Shown here piece after piece: positions 31,951 through 42,283 of a stretch of 64,000 nucleotides of DNA. Source of the DNA: Rathayibacter sp. SD072 (GTDB lineage Bacteria; Actinomycetota; Actinomycetes; Actinomycetales; Microbacteriaceae); contig NZ_JADILJ010000004.1 of NCBI RefSeq assembly GCF_017355185.1, forward strand, positions 1 through 64,000, in the 5' to 3' direction. The notes beneath the pieces were generated by a model. That model was not told where the DNA came from. It did no database searches and was given only the letters and a program-made list of their open reading frames with translations. A program made the position numbers and the translations under genes. Each line of letters begins with the position of its first letter. Position 1 is the first letter of the stretch.

Positions 31951-33579
31951 GTGCACGAGGATGGAGCGGTGCAGGCTCCCGACCAGATCGACCGCGCGCT
32001 GATCGCGCGACTCCGCGACGACCTCCTCCGCGCCCGGTACGGCGTGGACGCCGTCCGCGAGCTGTGGGGGGAGGCGGCCGCCGAGGCCCTGCACCGCGGC
32101 GACCGTGTGCCGGCGCGGCGCGCGCTCGCCCGCTCCGCGGCGGGATCCGTTGAGGAGCGGGCCCGCGCCGTGCTCGCGCGGCTGTTCCTCCTGGCCGATC
32201 CCGTCACGGCTGCGGAGGCGGAGGAGGCGCTCCCCGCCCTCGGGCTCGACGGCGCGGTCGAGCTGGAGCTCGTGCGCGCCGAGGCCGGAGCGGTCGTCGT
32301 CGCCGCGCTGGATCTGCGGCCCTACGACCTCGTCGACTCGCGCGGTGCCGCCTCCTGGTGGATCGCCTCCGACCTCGGCGAGCTGGCCCTGGGCCGCGCA
32401 CTGTCCGAGGACCACGTCCTCGGCGTCGGCGGAGCGAGCCTGACCCTGACCGGGCTGATGATCCAGCGTCCGGTCGGCAGGGTCCTCGACCTCGGCACCG
32501 GCTGCGGGATCCAGGCCCTGCACGCCTCCCGGCACGCCGACCGCGTCGTGGCGACCGACATCTCGCACCGCGCCCTCGCGATCGCCGCGTTCAACGCCGA
32601 GCTCAACGGCATCGACTCGATCGAGTTCCGGCACGGCAGCCTCTACGAGCCCGTGGCGGGGGAGCGGTTCGACCACATCGTCACCAATCCGCCGTTCGTG
32701 ATCACCCCGCGCTCGCCCGGGGTGCCCTCCTACGAGTACCGGGACGGCGGACTCGAGGGCGACGAGATCGTGCGCCGAGTGGTGGTGGGCGCCGCGGAGC
32801 ACCTGACCCCCGGCGGCGTCGCGCAGCTGCTCGGCAACTGGGAGTACCGCGAGTCGGCCGACGCCTTCGACCGGGTCCGTGGCTGGCTGGCCGACACCCG
32901 CGGTGCGCTCGAGCAAGCGCTGGAGCCCGGCCGCGCGGGGCTGGACGCCTGGATCGACGGCGCCCGGTCGCCGCTGGACGTGTGGATCGTCGAGCGCGAG
33001 CAGCAGGATCCGGCCGTCTACGCCGAGACCTGGATCCGCGACGGGGGCACGACCCGCGGGGCGGAGTTCGACACCCTGGTCGACGCGTGGCTCGAGGACT
33101 TCGAGCGGCGCGGGGTGACGGGTGTGGGGTTCGGCTACGTGACCCTCCGCCTGCCCGCGCGCCCGAGGCGGCCGTTCGAGCGCCTCGAGCGGATCGACGG
33201 AGTGCTCTCGACCGCGGGGCTCGGCGGCCACCTGGCGCACTGCCTCGACGCCGCCGAGCGGCTCGCCGACCTCGACGACCGCACCCTCGCGGGCCTGTCG
33301 CTCGTCGTGGCGCGCGACGTGACGGAGGAGCGGCACTACTGGCCGGGCAACGACGACCCGACCGTGCTGCGGCTGCGCCAGGGCGGCGGCTTCTCGCGCA
33401 CGGAGGACGTCGACACGGCGCTCGCCGCGGTCGTCGGCGCGTGCGACGGGGAGCTGTCGCTCGCCGCGATCATCGCGGCCGTGGCGTCGCTCCTGCACGT
33501 GGAGGAGGAGGCGGTGAGCGCCTCGGTGCTGCCGGGAGTGCGCGATCTCGTCTCGACGGGGATGCTCGTCCTGCCGTGA
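31951..33579 (+). CDS. SAM-dependent methyltransferase with DUF7059-type N-domain
   Basis: This protein is 542 aa from the GTG at 31951 (536 aa if the GTG at 31969 is used; the start is unsure). The N-terminal 150 aa look like a winged-helix DUF7059-type domain. The methyltransferase core follows: [20 protein letters not shown] binds SAM, and [13 protein letters not shown] is the NPPF motif of N6-adenine or N5-glutamine methyltransferases. A C-terminal domain of about 200 aa is special to this actinobacterial family. It probably modifies rRNA or a release factor, but the target is unknown. It converges on rnhA, with which it overlaps as sequenced. Confidence 0.85.
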   Translation: MHEDGAVQAPDQIDRALIARLRDDLLRARYGVDAVRELWGEAAAEALHRGDRVPARRALARSAAGSVEERARAVLARLFLLADPVTAAEAEEALPALGLDGAVELELVRAEAGAVVVAALDLRPYDLVDSRGAASWWIASDLGELALGRALSEDHVLGVGGASLTLTGLMIQRPVGRVLDLGTGCGIQALHASRHADRVVATDISHRALAIAAFNAELNGIDSIEFRHGSLYEPVAGERFDHIVTNPPFVITPRSPGVPSYEYRDGGLEGDEIVRRVVVGAAEHLTPGGVAQLLGNWEYRESADAFDRVRGWLADTRGALEQALEPGRAGLDAWIDGARSPLDVWIVEREQQDPAVYAETWIRDGGTTRGAEFDTLVDAWLEDFERRGVTGVGFGYVTLRLPARPRRPFERLERIDGVLSTAGLGGHLAHCLDAAERLADLDDRTLAGLSLVVARDVTEERHYWPGNDDPTVLRLRQGGGFSRTEDVDTALAAVVGACDGELSLAAIIAAVASLLHVEEEAVSASVLPGVRDLVSTGMLVLP

Positions 33580-34124
33580 CGCGCTGCTGCCGATCCCGAC
33601 GCGTCAGAAGAGCGTCGCGGGGCGTCCTCGACGGCGGGAGCCGGGGGAGTCGACGGCGCGGCGTCGGGCCAGCCCGGTCCGGCGTCGACCGGCTGCCGGC
33701 GCTGGTAGGCGGTCGCGGCGGCGCGGGCGCGGACGTCGGCCGCCTCGTTCATCCGGTGGTTCGCGTGCCCCTTCACCCACTCGAAGGTCACCGCGCGCCC
33801 CTGCAGAGCCTCGTCGAGCGCCTTGATGATCTCGACGTTCATCACCGGCTTGCCGTCGGCCTTGCGCCAGCCCTTCCGCTTCCAGCCCGGCAGCCACTCG
33901 GTGCAGGCCTTGATGGCGTACTGGCTGTCGCAGAGGATGTGCAGCGGCTCCTCCTCGTGGGCGGTGGCGCGCAGGAGCTCGAGCACCGCGGTCAGCTCGC
34001 CGATGTTGTTGGTGCCGTGGGACCAGCCGCCGGCGGCCCAGCGCTCGTCGTCGACGTACCAGGCCCAGCCCGCGGGGCCGGGATTGCCCAGGGCGGATCC
34101 GTCTGCGGCGGCGATGATGCTCAC
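33336..34124 (-). CDS. rnhA: Ribonuclease HI, probable 3' frameshift
   Basis: This enzyme degrades the RNA of RNA-DNA hybrids. The catalytic set is intact: Asp in [18 protein letters not shown], Glu in [13 protein letters not shown], Asp in [11 protein letters not shown], and His/Asp in [15 protein letters not shown]. The GTG at 34124 follows CGAGGAG by 6 nt. As sequenced, the frame runs to 33336, giving 262 aa, with a Ser/Arg-rich tail lying antisense to 244 nt of the methyltransferase gene. One extra base in the CCCC run (plus-strand GGGG, 33619-33622) would instead end the protein as VEDAPATLF at the stop at 33604. That looks like the natural end, so the frameshift is either a sequencing error or a recent mutation. 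Confidence 0.85.
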   Translation of the reverse strand: MSIIAAADGSALGNPGPAGWAWYVDDERWAAGGWSHGTNNIGELTAVLELLRATAHEEEPLHILCDSQYAIKACTEWLPGWKRKGWRKADGKPVMNVEIIKALDEALQGRAVTFEWVKGHANHRMNEAADVRARAAATAYQRRQPVDAGPGWPDAAPSTPPAPAVEDAPRRSSDASGSAAARHGRTSIPVETRSRTPGSTEALTASSSTCRSDATAAMIAASDSSPSHAPTTAASAVSTSSVREKPPPWRSRSTVGSSLPGQ

Positions 34125-34176
34125 GTACTGCTCCTCGTGCGGTCGGCGCACCCGCGCGGGCGCCTTTCGAGGGTAG

Positions 34177-35097
<921 letters not shown>

Positions 35098-35124
35098 TCC
35101 GGGCGGGTCTCGCGTCCTCCTGCC

Positions 35125-35157
35125 GATCGAGTAGCCCCGCAGGGGCGTATCGAGATC
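35125..35157 (+). repeat. Palindromic repeat family 2, copy B
   Basis: The element begins GATCGAGTAGCCCC and ends GGGGCGTATCGAGATC. Inner arms GCCCC/GGGGC replace the GCCCG/CGGGC of copy A and still pair. It lies between the convergent AKR and methyltransferase genes. Confidence 0.85.
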
Positions 35158-35176
35158 CCCGAGCCGAGGGGGTCTG

Positions 35177-35965
35177 TCAGCCCGCGCGCCCCGCGATCGT
35201 CACCCGGGTCGCGTAGGGCATCCCGATGCGCTCGCCCGGCAGGCCGTCCACGTTTCCCGAGACCGCTGCGAGCACCGCGGCCCGCTCCGGCTCCGGCAGG
35301 GCGATGACATAGCTCCGCGACGCGAAGACGTCCTGCAGCGCCTCCCGCGTCATCTCGTGCACCCAGTCGAAGGCCGCGAAGGCCCGGCGCTCGAGCGCGG
35401 CGCCCAGCGGCGGCCGCAGCGTCTCGAAGCGCTCAGCGGGGGAGGAGCCCGCGACCTCCCCGAGGCGCCGCACCCACGGCACGCTCTCGTCGCGGATGTT
35501 CCACACGAGGGCGACGACCCCGCCCGGGACGAGCACCCGCGCCACCTCGGCGCTCGCCCGCTCCGGATCGACCCAGTGCCAGGCCTGCGCCATCGTCACG
35601 AGCTCGACGGACGAGTCCGGAAGCGGGATCTCCTCCGCAGTGCCCGGCAGGGCCCGCACCGAGGGCAGCAGCTCGACGAGCCGCCCCCGCATCGCCTCGT
35701 CCGGCTCCACCGCGGTGACGTCGAGCCCGCGGGCGACGAGGGAGGCGGTGAGCTTCCCGGTCCCGGCGCCCAGATCCAGGACCCGCAATCGATCGGAGGC
35801 GTCCGCTCCCGCGGCCCGCGCGCGTTGCGGCACGTGAGCGGCCGGCGCGCGATCCGGCGCGTGCGACAGGGCCCAGTCCACCGCGTCGTCCGGGTACCCC
35901 GGTCGCCCCCGGTCGTAGGCGTCGACGGCGGTTCCGAAGGAGCGGGCGGGGTCCTGGTGCGTCAT
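35177..35965 (-). CDS. Class I SAM-dependent methyltransferase
   Basis: This 262-aa methyltransferase begins QDPARSFGTAVDAYDRGRPGYPDDAVDW, as in the methyltransf_11 family of small-molecule methylases. The SAM-binding strand is RLRVLDLGAGTGKLTASLVARG, followed by the acidic VEPDEAMRG. MAQAWHWVDPERASAEVARVLVPGG is the usual motif III region. The substrate is unknown. TAGCCT lies 7 nt before the ATG (leaderless), so although it sits 10 nt after aroQ it may have its own promoter. Confidence 0.85.
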   Translation of the reverse strand: MTHQDPARSFGTAVDAYDRGRPGYPDDAVDWALSHAPDRAPAAHVPQRARAAGADASDRLRVLDLGAGTGKLTASLVARGLDVTAVEPDEAMRGRLVELLPSVRALPGTAEEIPLPDSSVELVTMAQAWHWVDPERASAEVARVLVPGGVVALVWNIRDESVPWVRRLGEVAGSSPAERFETLRPPLGAALERRAFAAFDWVHEMTREALQDVFASRSYVIALPEPERAAVLAAVSGNVDGLPGERIGMPYATRVTIAGRAG

Positions 35966-35975
35966 GCCCCCGAGG

Positions 35976-36413
35976 CTACGATGCGCTCGTGCGGTGCAGC
36001 ACGTCGATCGCGTAGCCGTAGCCCGCGATGCCCGCCCCGACGATCACCGCGATCGCGACGTCCGAGAGGTACGAGTGGTGGCGGAACTCCTCGCGCCGGT
36101 GGACATTGCTGATGTGCACCTCGACCATCGGGAGCTCCGTCGCCAGCACGGCGTCGCGGATCGCGATCGACGTGTGGGTGTAGGCGCCCGCGTTCAGGAC
36201 GACTCCGGAGCAGGTGCCGCGCGCCGCGTGCAGGCGGTCGATGATCGCGCCCTCCGAGCTGCTCTGGAAGAACTCGACCTCGAGGCCGAGGCTCCGCGCG
36301 CGGTCGGTCGCCAGCGACTCGACGTCGGCCAGCGTGTCCGAGCCGTACACCTCGGGCTCGCGCGTGCCGAGCAGGTTCAGGTTCGGTCCGTTGACGACGA
36401 GGATCGGGAGCAT
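35976..36413 (-). CDS. aroQ: 3-dehydroquinate dehydratase, type II
   Basis: This 145-aa dodecameric enzyme makes 3-dehydroshikimate, the third step of the shikimate pathway. The catalytic regions are [18 protein letters not shown] (Asn, Arg and active Tyr), [17 protein letters not shown], and [20 protein letters not shown] with the catalytic His. TAGGGT is 6 nt before the ATG (on + strand 36420-36425), so it probably has its own leaderless promoter, although the thioesterase gene ends only 25 nt upstream. No other aro gene is nearby. Confidence 0.96.
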   Translation of the reverse strand: MLPILVVNGPNLNLLGTREPEVYGSDTLADVESLATDRARSLGLEVEFFQSSSEGAIIDRLHAARGTCSGVVLNAGAYTHTSIAIRDAVLATELPMVEVHISNVHRREEFRHHSYLSDVAIAVIVGAGIAGYGYAIDVLHRTSAS

Positions 36414-36438
36414 CCTCCGACCCTAGCGGGGGCGGTCC

Positions 36439-37401
36439 TCACTCCACCGGAGCGAGCACCGCGAGATCCAGCGGCAGCGGCGGCAGGGCCGCTCGCAGGC
36501 GGATCAGCTCGAGCGCGTGCGCGTCGAGCCGGCGGTCCTCGTCGCTCCGCGGCTCGAGCGCGGGCACCGGCTCTGCGGTGCCGTCGGCGCCGGGCACCAC
36601 GAAGACGCTCATGCACTGGGTCGTCAGCTCGAGTTCGCCGGTGCGCGGGTCCCCCGAGCGCACGTGGATCGCGAGGTGCATGCTCCGGCCGCCGGTGTGG
36701 ATCAGGCGCGCCTCCACCTCGACCAGGTGACCGATGCGGACGGGGCGGTAGAAGTGGATCCCTCCGGAGTAGACCGCGACCGCGTCGCGTCCGCTCCAGC
36801 GCTGGGCGACCGTGTCGGCCGCCTCGTCGATCCAGCGCATCACGATGCCGCCGTGCGCGTTGCCGCCCCAGTTGACATCGCCCGGAGCCGCGAGGAAGCG
36901 GAAGACGATGCGCGGCCCGGTGCCCTCGTCGGTGTACCGCTGCTCGCGCATCACCTCGTGCAGCGCCCGGCGCCCGGCGATGCGGGCGGCGGCGCCCTCG
37001 GCGAGCGCCGAGTCCTCGAGCGAGCGAGGCTGCCACTCCGGCACCGCGCGCGGCCGCTTCTCCGCGTCGACCGCCACGAAGATCAGGAGGCAGTGGGTGG
37101 CGGCCTCGTAGACCCCCGTGCGCGGATCCGCCTGGCCGACCCGGACGAGCACGTGCATGCTGCTGCGACCGGTGTGGATCACCTGGGCGCTCGCCTCGAT
37201 CAGGTTGCCGACGACGATGGGCCGGGTGAAGTGCACGTTGCCGACGTACGCCGTGACGCAGTAGCCGCCGCTCCAGCCCACGGCGCAGGCGTAGCCCGCC
37301 TTGTCGATCCACTCGAGCACGCGCCCCGCCTGGGCGCTGCGGCCGTCGGCGGTGGCGTCCTGGGGAGCCGCGAGGAAGCGGAGGGTGATGCGGTCGGTCA
37401 T
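36439..37401 (-). CDS. Acyl-CoA thioesterase with two hotdog domains
   Basis: This 320-aa protein is built of two hotdog folds of the 4HBT/YciA type. Domain 1 is at residues about 5-125 (GRVLEWIDKAGYACAVGWSG; YVGNVHFTRPIVVGNLIEA). Domain 2 is at about 165-290 (NWGGNAHGGIVMRWIDEAAD; GIHFYRPVRIGHLVEVEARL). Each has the HGG/GR-x2-EWID catalytic helix, with the Asn-His-Gly-Gly form kept best in domain 2. The enzyme hydrolyses acyl-CoA to free acid and CoA in the cytosol. It is first in a minus-strand run with aroQ and a methyltransferase. Confidence 0.9.
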   Translation of the reverse strand: MTDRITLRFLAAPQDATADGRSAQAGRVLEWIDKAGYACAVGWSGGYCVTAYVGNVHFTRPIVVGNLIEASAQVIHTGRSSMHVLVRVGQADPRTGVYEAATHCLLIFVAVDAEKRPRAVPEWQPRSLEDSALAEGAAARIAGRRALHEVMREQRYTDEGTGPRIVFRFLAAPGDVNWGGNAHGGIVMRWIDEAADTVAQRWSGRDAVAVYSGGIHFYRPVRIGHLVEVEARLIHTGGRSMHLAIHVRSGDPRTGELELTTQCMSVFVVPGADGTAEPVPALEPRSDEDRRLDAHALELIRLRAALPPLPLDLAVLAPVE

Positions 37402-37519
37402 GTCGTCCAGTGTTCCGGGTGCGGGAGGCGAGGGGAGTGGACCCGCGGGAGGTGCGAGGAAAGGGGGATGATCCTCCCGCGGGCCACAGGGAGCGCAGGC
37501 GCGGGGCCTGCGAGTCGGG

Positions 37520-39412
37520 TCAGGCCGCGTGCGGCACCGCGAGCTCCTGGGCGAGGAGCCGGAAGCGGAGCGCCGCGAGCTCGGCGGTGAGCTCGGCCGG
37601 GAGGCGCTCGCCGAAGCGGGCGAAGAACTCCTCGGTCAGCGCGCACTCGTCCAGCCACGCGTCCACGGGCACGGAGAACAGCTCGGCCTTCACGGCGTCC
37701 GAGAGGTTCAACCCGTGGGTGTCGATCGCCACGGGGAGATCCCCGAGCGGGCTGCGGCGCGCGTCGGCCGTGCCCTCGAGTCGGCGCACCAGCCACTGGA
37801 TCACCCGGGCGTTCTCGCCGAAGCCGGGCCAGAGGAAGGAGCCGTCGGCGCCCTTGCGGAACCAGTTCACCTGGAAGACCGCGGGAGCCTTCTCGCCGAG
37901 GTCCTCCCCGATCGCGAGCCAGTGCGCGAAGTAGTCGGCCATGTTGTAGCCGCAGAAGGGGAGCATCGCGAACGGGTCGCGGCGGAGCTCGCCGACCGTG
38001 CCCTCCGCTGCGGCGGTCTTCTCGGAGGCGATCGTCGCGCCCAGGAACACTCCGTGCTGCCACGAGGTCGCCTGCGTCACGAGCGGCACGTTGGTCGCCC
38101 GACGCCCGCCGAAGACGATGGCGTCCAGCGGCACGCCCTCGAAGGCGTCCCAGTCGTCCGAGAGCGAGGGGCACTGCAGCGCCGGCGCCGTGAAGCGGGC
38201 GTTCGGATGCGCGGCGGGCGTGCCCGACGCCGGCGTCCACGGCTTCCCGCGCCAGTCGGTGAGGCGCTCGGGGACGTCGTCCGTCAGGCCCTCCCACCAC
38301 ACGTCGCCGTCCTCGCGCAGCGCCACGTTGGTGAAGATCGTGTTGCCCCACAGCGTGTGCACGGCGTTGGGGTTGGAGGTCCGCCCCGTGCCGGGCGCCA
38401 CGCCGAAGAAGCCCGTCTCCGGGTTCATCGCCCAGAGCCGCCCGTCCTCGCCCTTCTTCATCCAGGTGATGTCGTCGCCGAGGGTCTCGACGCGCCAGCC
38501 CGGCAGGGCCGGCTGCATCATCGCGAGGTTCGTCTTGCCGCACGCACTCGGGAACGCCGCGGCCACGTGGTACCGCCGCCCCTCCGGCGAGACGACGCGG
38601 ATGAGGAGCATGTGCTCGGCGAGCCAGCCCTCCTCGCGACCCATCGCCGAGGCGATCCGCAGGGCGAAGCACTTCTTGGCGAGCAGGGCGTTGCCGCCGT
38701 AGCCGGAGCCGAACGACCAGATCTCGCGGGTCTCGGGGAACTGGGTGATGTACTTCGTCTCGTTGCACGGCCAGGAGACGTCGTCGCGGGTGACGCCGTC
38801 GGCGTCGCGCAGCGGGAAGCCGACCGAGTGCACGCCCCGCACGAACGCGGTCTCCTCGGTGAAGGCGGCCAGCGGAGCGGCGCCCACGCGCGCCATGATC
38901 CGCATGTTGAGCACGGCGTAGGCGGAGTCGGTGAGCTGCACGCCGAGCTGCGAGAGCGGGCCGCCGATGGGGCCCATCGAGAACGGCACGACGTACATCG
39001 TGCGCCCGCGCATCGCGCCCTCGAAGTACGGGGCGATCTCCGCCTTCATCGCCGACGCCTCGCGCCAGTTGTTGGTGGGGCCGGCGTCGGCCTCGTCCGT
39101 GGTGCAGATGAAGGTGCGGTCCTCCACTCGGGCGACGTCGTCGGGATCGGTGCGGGCGAGGAACGAGCCGGGGCGCCACTCCGGGTTGAGGGGGAGGAGC
39201 TTGCCCTCCTCGACCATGCGCGCGGTGAGGCGGTACCACTCGGCGGGGGAGCCGTCGCTCCACTCGATCGCGTCGGGCTGGAGGATCGCCGCCGTCTCTC
39301 GGACCCAGCGTCGCAGCGCGAGCGGCGCGGGCGGGACGGCGACCGCGGGAGTCGGGGTGGGGGCGGTCAGGGTGCCCGGCTCGAGCCGCACGGTGTTGGT
39401 GAAGATGCTCAT
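37520..39412 (-). CDS. pckG: Phosphoenolpyruvate carboxykinase (GTP)
   Basis: This gluconeogenic enzyme of 630 aa converts oxaloacetate plus GTP to PEP plus CO2. The P-loop with its reactive Cys is [36 protein letters not shown] is the substrate region, and [31 protein letters not shown] carries the metal-binding Asp. [11 protein letters not shown] and the guanine site [22 protein letters not shown] follow. The ATG at 39412 starts [13 protein letters not shown]. An upstream extension would run into the divergent regulator. It faces ramB across 185 bp, the expected control region for acetate and gluconeogenic genes. Confidence 0.96.
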   Translation of the reverse strand: MSIFTNTVRLEPGTLTAPTPTPAVAVPPAPLALRRWVRETAAILQPDAIEWSDGSPAEWYRLTARMVEEGKLLPLNPEWRPGSFLARTDPDDVARVEDRTFICTTDEADAGPTNNWREASAMKAEIAPYFEGAMRGRTMYVVPFSMGPIGGPLSQLGVQLTDSAYAVLNMRIMARVGAAPLAAFTEETAFVRGVHSVGFPLRDADGVTRDDVSWPCNETKYITQFPETREIWSFGSGYGGNALLAKKCFALRIASAMGREEGWLAEHMLLIRVVSPEGRRYHVAAAFPSACGKTNLAMMQPALPGWRVETLGDDITWMKKGEDGRLWAMNPETGFFGVAPGTGRTSNPNAVHTLWGNTIFTNVALREDGDVWWEGLTDDVPERLTDWRGKPWTPASGTPAAHPNARFTAPALQCPSLSDDWDAFEGVPLDAIVFGGRRATNVPLVTQATSWQHGVFLGATIASEKTAAAEGTVGELRRDPFAMLPFCGYNMADYFAHWLAIGEDLGEKAPAVFQVNWFRKGADGSFLWPGFGENARVIQWLVRRLEGTADARRSPLGDLPVAIDTHGLNLSDAVKAELFSVPVDAWLDECALTEEFFARFGERLPAELTAELAALRFRLLAQELAVPHAA

Positions 39413-39525
39413 GGTCGCTCCGCTTTCTGGGATGTCGTCGTCGACGGGTGGGGAGTCGGCCTCGATCAGTGCGTCGAGGGGCGTCCGTGTGGCGCCTGCA
39501 GCCAGAATGGAGGAGGATCGGGGTC

Positions 39526-39551
39526 TCTTGACGGTCTGCGGACTGTCAAGA
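39526..39551. promoter_or_regulatory. Inverted repeat between pckG and ramB
   Basis: TCTTGAC (39526-39532) and GTCAAGA (39545-39551) are perfect 7-bp arms 12 nt apart. They lie 114 nt from the pckG start and 46 nt from the ramB start. The site could be an operator for RamB or another regulator. It is not the known Corynebacterium RamB box. Confidence 0.45.
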
Positions 39552-39597
39552 AAGGCTCTTTTCCCGCATTTGTCACAACCGATCGCAGGAGCTCGTC

Positions 39598-41058
39598 GTG
39601 ACCGCATCCAGCGCCACCCCGCCCGGCACCGACGCCGCCCTGCTCGGGCAGCGCATCCGGCACTTCCGCACCCGCCGCGGGCTCACCCTCGGACAGCTCG
39701 CCGAGCGGGTCGGCGTCTCCGGGAGCCAGCTGTCGCTCATCGAGACGGGGCGCCGCGAACCGCGCCTCTCGCTGATGCAGGCGCTGGCCTCAGCGCTCGG
39801 AGTCGAGCTCGCGGCGCTGCTCTCGGACGAGCCGCCGAGCGAGCGCGCCGCACTCGAGATCGAGCTGGCCCGGGTGCAGAAGGGCTCGCTCTACCGCTCT
39901 CTCGGCCTGCCGGAGTTCAAGGCCAACAAGGGCCTCGCGACACCGGTCCTGGAGGCGTTCCTCGGTGTGTACCGCGAACTCGCGCGGCGCAGGAACGAGG
40001 CCAGCGCCACCCCCGAGGAGGCGCGGCGCGCGAACACGGCGCAGCGACTCCAGCTGCGCGAGAGCAACGCGTACCTGCCCGAGATCGAGAGCGTGGCGGG
40101 GGAGATGCTCCGGACGGTCGGGCACCGCGGCGGTGCCCTCACGCACAGCTCGGTCTCTCGGATGGCGAGGCACCTCGGCTTCGAGATCATCCACGTGGGC
40201 GACCTCCCCCACTCCGCCCGCTCGGTGATCGACCTGGCCAACGGGCGGATCTACCTCCCTCCCGCGTCGATCCCCGGGGGCCACGGCCTGCGGGCGCTCG
40301 CCCTGCAGGCGATGGCGCACCGCCTGCTCGGGCACGAGCGCCCCGTGACGTACGCCGACTTCCTCCGTCAGCGCCTCGAGATCAACTACTTCGCCGCCGC
40401 GTGCCTCATGCCGCTGGAGCCGGCGGTCGCGTTCCTGCAGGAGGCGAAGCGCGGCCGCGACATCTCGGTCGAGGACTTCCGGGACGGCTTCGGCGTCACT
40501 CACGAGGCCGCCGCGCTGCGCTTCACGAACCTCCTCACCTCGCACCTCGACATCCGGATGCACTTCCTGCGGGTGCTGGGCGACGGATCGATCCAGAAGG
40601 CCTACGAGAACGACGACCTCCCGCTGCCGACGGACGTGACGGGAGCCGTCGAGGGCCAGGTGGTCTGCCGCTACTGGTCGGCGCGCTCGGCCTTCAGCCG
40701 CACGAACCGCACGACGGAGTACTACCAGTACGTCGACACTCCTGCCGGCACCTTCTGGTCGGCGTCTCAGACCGGCACGACCGCCACGGAGGAGTTCTCG
40801 ATCACGGTAGGGGTCCCCTTCGCCGAGGCGCGCTTCTTCCGTGGACGCGACACCGACCGCCGCGAGCTGTCCCGCTGCCCGGACGAGTCGTGCTGCCGCC
40901 GCGCCCCCGCCGAGCTCGCGGCGCGCTGGGACGGCAACGCCTGGCCCAGCGCCCGTCTGCACGCGCACGTGCTCGCGCCCCTGCCCTCCGGGACCTTCCC
41001 CGGCATCGACGACGCCGAGGTCTACGAGTTCCTCGACGCGCACGCCCGCGAGTCCTGA
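39598..41058 (+). CDS. ramB: RamB-type XRE family regulator of acetate metabolism
   Basis: This 486-aa regulator has an N-terminal helix-turn-helix ([26 protein letters not shown]), a central ImmA/IrrE-like domain ([33 protein letters not shown]) and a C-terminal ScfR-like short-chain fatty acyl domain. This is the architecture of RamB, which controls acetate, glyoxylate-cycle and gluconeogenic genes in Corynebacterium and mycobacteria. The HExxH of active IrrE peptidases is not present in this block, as in other RamB proteins. The GTG at 39598 has CAGGAG upstream. Divergence from pckG suggests pckG is a target. Confidence 0.88.
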   Translation: MTASSATPPGTDAALLGQRIRHFRTRRGLTLGQLAERVGVSGSQLSLIETGRREPRLSLMQALASALGVELAALLSDEPPSERAALEIELARVQKGSLYRSLGLPEFKANKGLATPVLEAFLGVYRELARRRNEASATPEEARRANTAQRLQLRESNAYLPEIESVAGEMLRTVGHRGGALTHSSVSRMARHLGFEIIHVGDLPHSARSVIDLANGRIYLPPASIPGGHGLRALALQAMAHRLLGHERPVTYADFLRQRLEINYFAAACLMPLEPAVAFLQEAKRGRDISVEDFRDGFGVTHEAAALRFTNLLTSHLDIRMHFLRVLGDGSIQKAYENDDLPLPTDVTGAVEGQVVCRYWSARSAFSRTNRTTEYYQYVDTPAGTFWSASQTGTTATEEFSITVGVPFAEARFFRGRDTDRRELSRCPDESCCRRAPAELAARWDGNAWPSARLHAHVLAPLPSGTFPGIDDAEVYEFLDAHARES

Positions 41059-41067
41059 CGTCCCTTC

Positions 41068-41122
41068 CGCGAGACGCCACTCCGGTACGCCCCGCGTGGC
41101 GTGACCGGACCGGCATCCCGCG
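41068..41122 (-). repeat. Repeat family 3, copy 2
   Basis: Arm 1 begins CGCGAGACGCCACTCCGGTA (the reverse complement of the end of copy 1 at 24706-24766) and arm 2 pairs imperfectly and ends ATCCCGCG. It fills the 70-bp gap between the convergent ramB and SorC-type genes, so it could terminate both. Confidence 0.75.
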
Positions 41123-41128
41123 AGGGCG

Positions 41129-42127
41129 TCAGTCCGAGATCAGCGCCCGAGCGGTGCCCTCGTCGAGGATGACGTCCGTGATGAGCCCGGCGTTCAGCGC
41201 CCCGCGGAGCCCCGGCAGCTTCGACGCCCCCGAGACCACGCAGATCCGCCGCGCCGCCCGCCGCACCGTGGAGAGGTCCGGGCCGCTTGCACGTTCGTTC
41301 ATGGGGATGTCGTCCCAGGTCCCGTCGGCCCGGTAGAACACCGTCGCCACGTCGCCGACGACCCCGGACTCGCTCAGCGAGGTGAAGTCGTCCGGCTCCA
41401 GGTAGCCGCCGATGTAGACCTTCGACGGCACCGCCGCGAACGGCGAGCCGAGGCCGAACAGGGCCACGTCCATCCGCTGCTGCAGCTCGAGCACGCGCTT
41501 GGTCGAGCGCTCGCGCCACACCGCCTGCTTGGTGAGCGGATCGTCGAAGAACGCCTGCACCGGGAACTGCTGCACCTTCGCCGCATAGGCGTCGCCGAAG
41601 CGGCGGAGGATCTCGCTCGAGTAGTTGATGCCCGTGGTCTCGGTGTTTCCCGCGCCGTTCAGCTGCACGATCTGGGTGTTGTGCGTCTCCTTGGCGATGA
41701 GGTGGCGGCTGATCGCGCTCATCGTCGAGCCCCACGCGATGCCGACGATCATGTTGGAGTCGATGAACTGGCCGAGGATCCGCGCAGCCGAGAGGGCGAC
41801 GCGCTCCAGCCGGTCGATCTCGCTGGTGTGATCCGGAACCGGGACGATGTGCGCCGTGATGTCGAAGTGCGCGCGCACCTCCGCCGAGAGCGCGCTCGCG
41901 CGATCGAGCGGGGAGCGGATCTGGATGTCCACGAGGCCCGTCGCGCGGGCGTGCGACAGGAGCCGCGACACGGAGGAGCGCGACGTGTGCAGCTCGTGCG
42001 CGATGGCGTCCATCGTCAGGTCCTGCATGTAGTAGAGCTGTGCCGCGCGGAGCGCGTCGCGGGTCTTGTCGGGATGGGTCGCGTGCGTCGTCTCGTCGAG
42101 TTCGACGACCGGTCGGACAGGGGTCAC
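41129..42127 (-). CDS. SorC/DeoR-type sugar-binding transcriptional regulator
   Basis: This 332-aa regulator has an N-terminal helix-turn-helix (TMDAIAHELHTSRSSVSRLLSHARATGL) and a SorC sugar-phosphate-binding domain (ILGQFIDSNMIVGIAWGSTM; FGLGSPFA; RICVVSGASKLPGLRGALNA). The GTG at 42127 is chosen because AAGGAG (complement 42133-42138) is 5 nt upstream. An upstream GTG at 42142 would include that site. It is divergent from glpD-glpF-glpK, so it most likely senses a glycerol metabolite (glycerol-3-phosphate or a phospho-sugar) and represses or activates that operon. Confidence 0.88.
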   Translation of the reverse strand: MTPVRPVVELDETTHATHPDKTRDALRAAQLYYMQDLTMDAIAHELHTSRSSVSRLLSHARATGLVDIQIRSPLDRASALSAEVRAHFDITAHIVPVPDHTSEIDRLERVALSAARILGQFIDSNMIVGIAWGSTMSAISRHLIAKETHNTQIVQLNGAGNTETTGINYSSEILRRFGDAYAAKVQQFPVQAFFDDPLTKQAVWRERSTKRVLELQQRMDVALFGLGSPFAAVPSKVYIGGYLEPDDFTSLSESGVVGDVATVFYRADGTWDDIPMNERASGPDLSTVRRAARRICVVSGASKLPGLRGALNAGLITDVILDEGTARALISD

Positions 42128-42157
42128 AGATGCTCCTTGCACGTATTTCCACCCGTA

Positions 42158-42182
42158 TTGACCGGATGTGTTCCCGGGTCAA
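42158..42182. promoter_or_regulatory. Candidate operator between regulator and glpD
   Basis: TTGACC (42158-42163) and GGTCAA (42177-42182) are perfect inverted arms in the 156-bp divergent region. The TTGACC may also be the -35 for glpD. It is a plausible site for the SorC-type regulator. Confidence 0.4.
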
Positions 42183-42283
42183 GGATGGCTGTATTCCTCC
42201 GCGAAATCAATCGTCGCCCCCGAGGTGCCGATACTGCCGCGAAGGCCTCGACGAATCACACACGACACGAAGGCGAGTACGAA

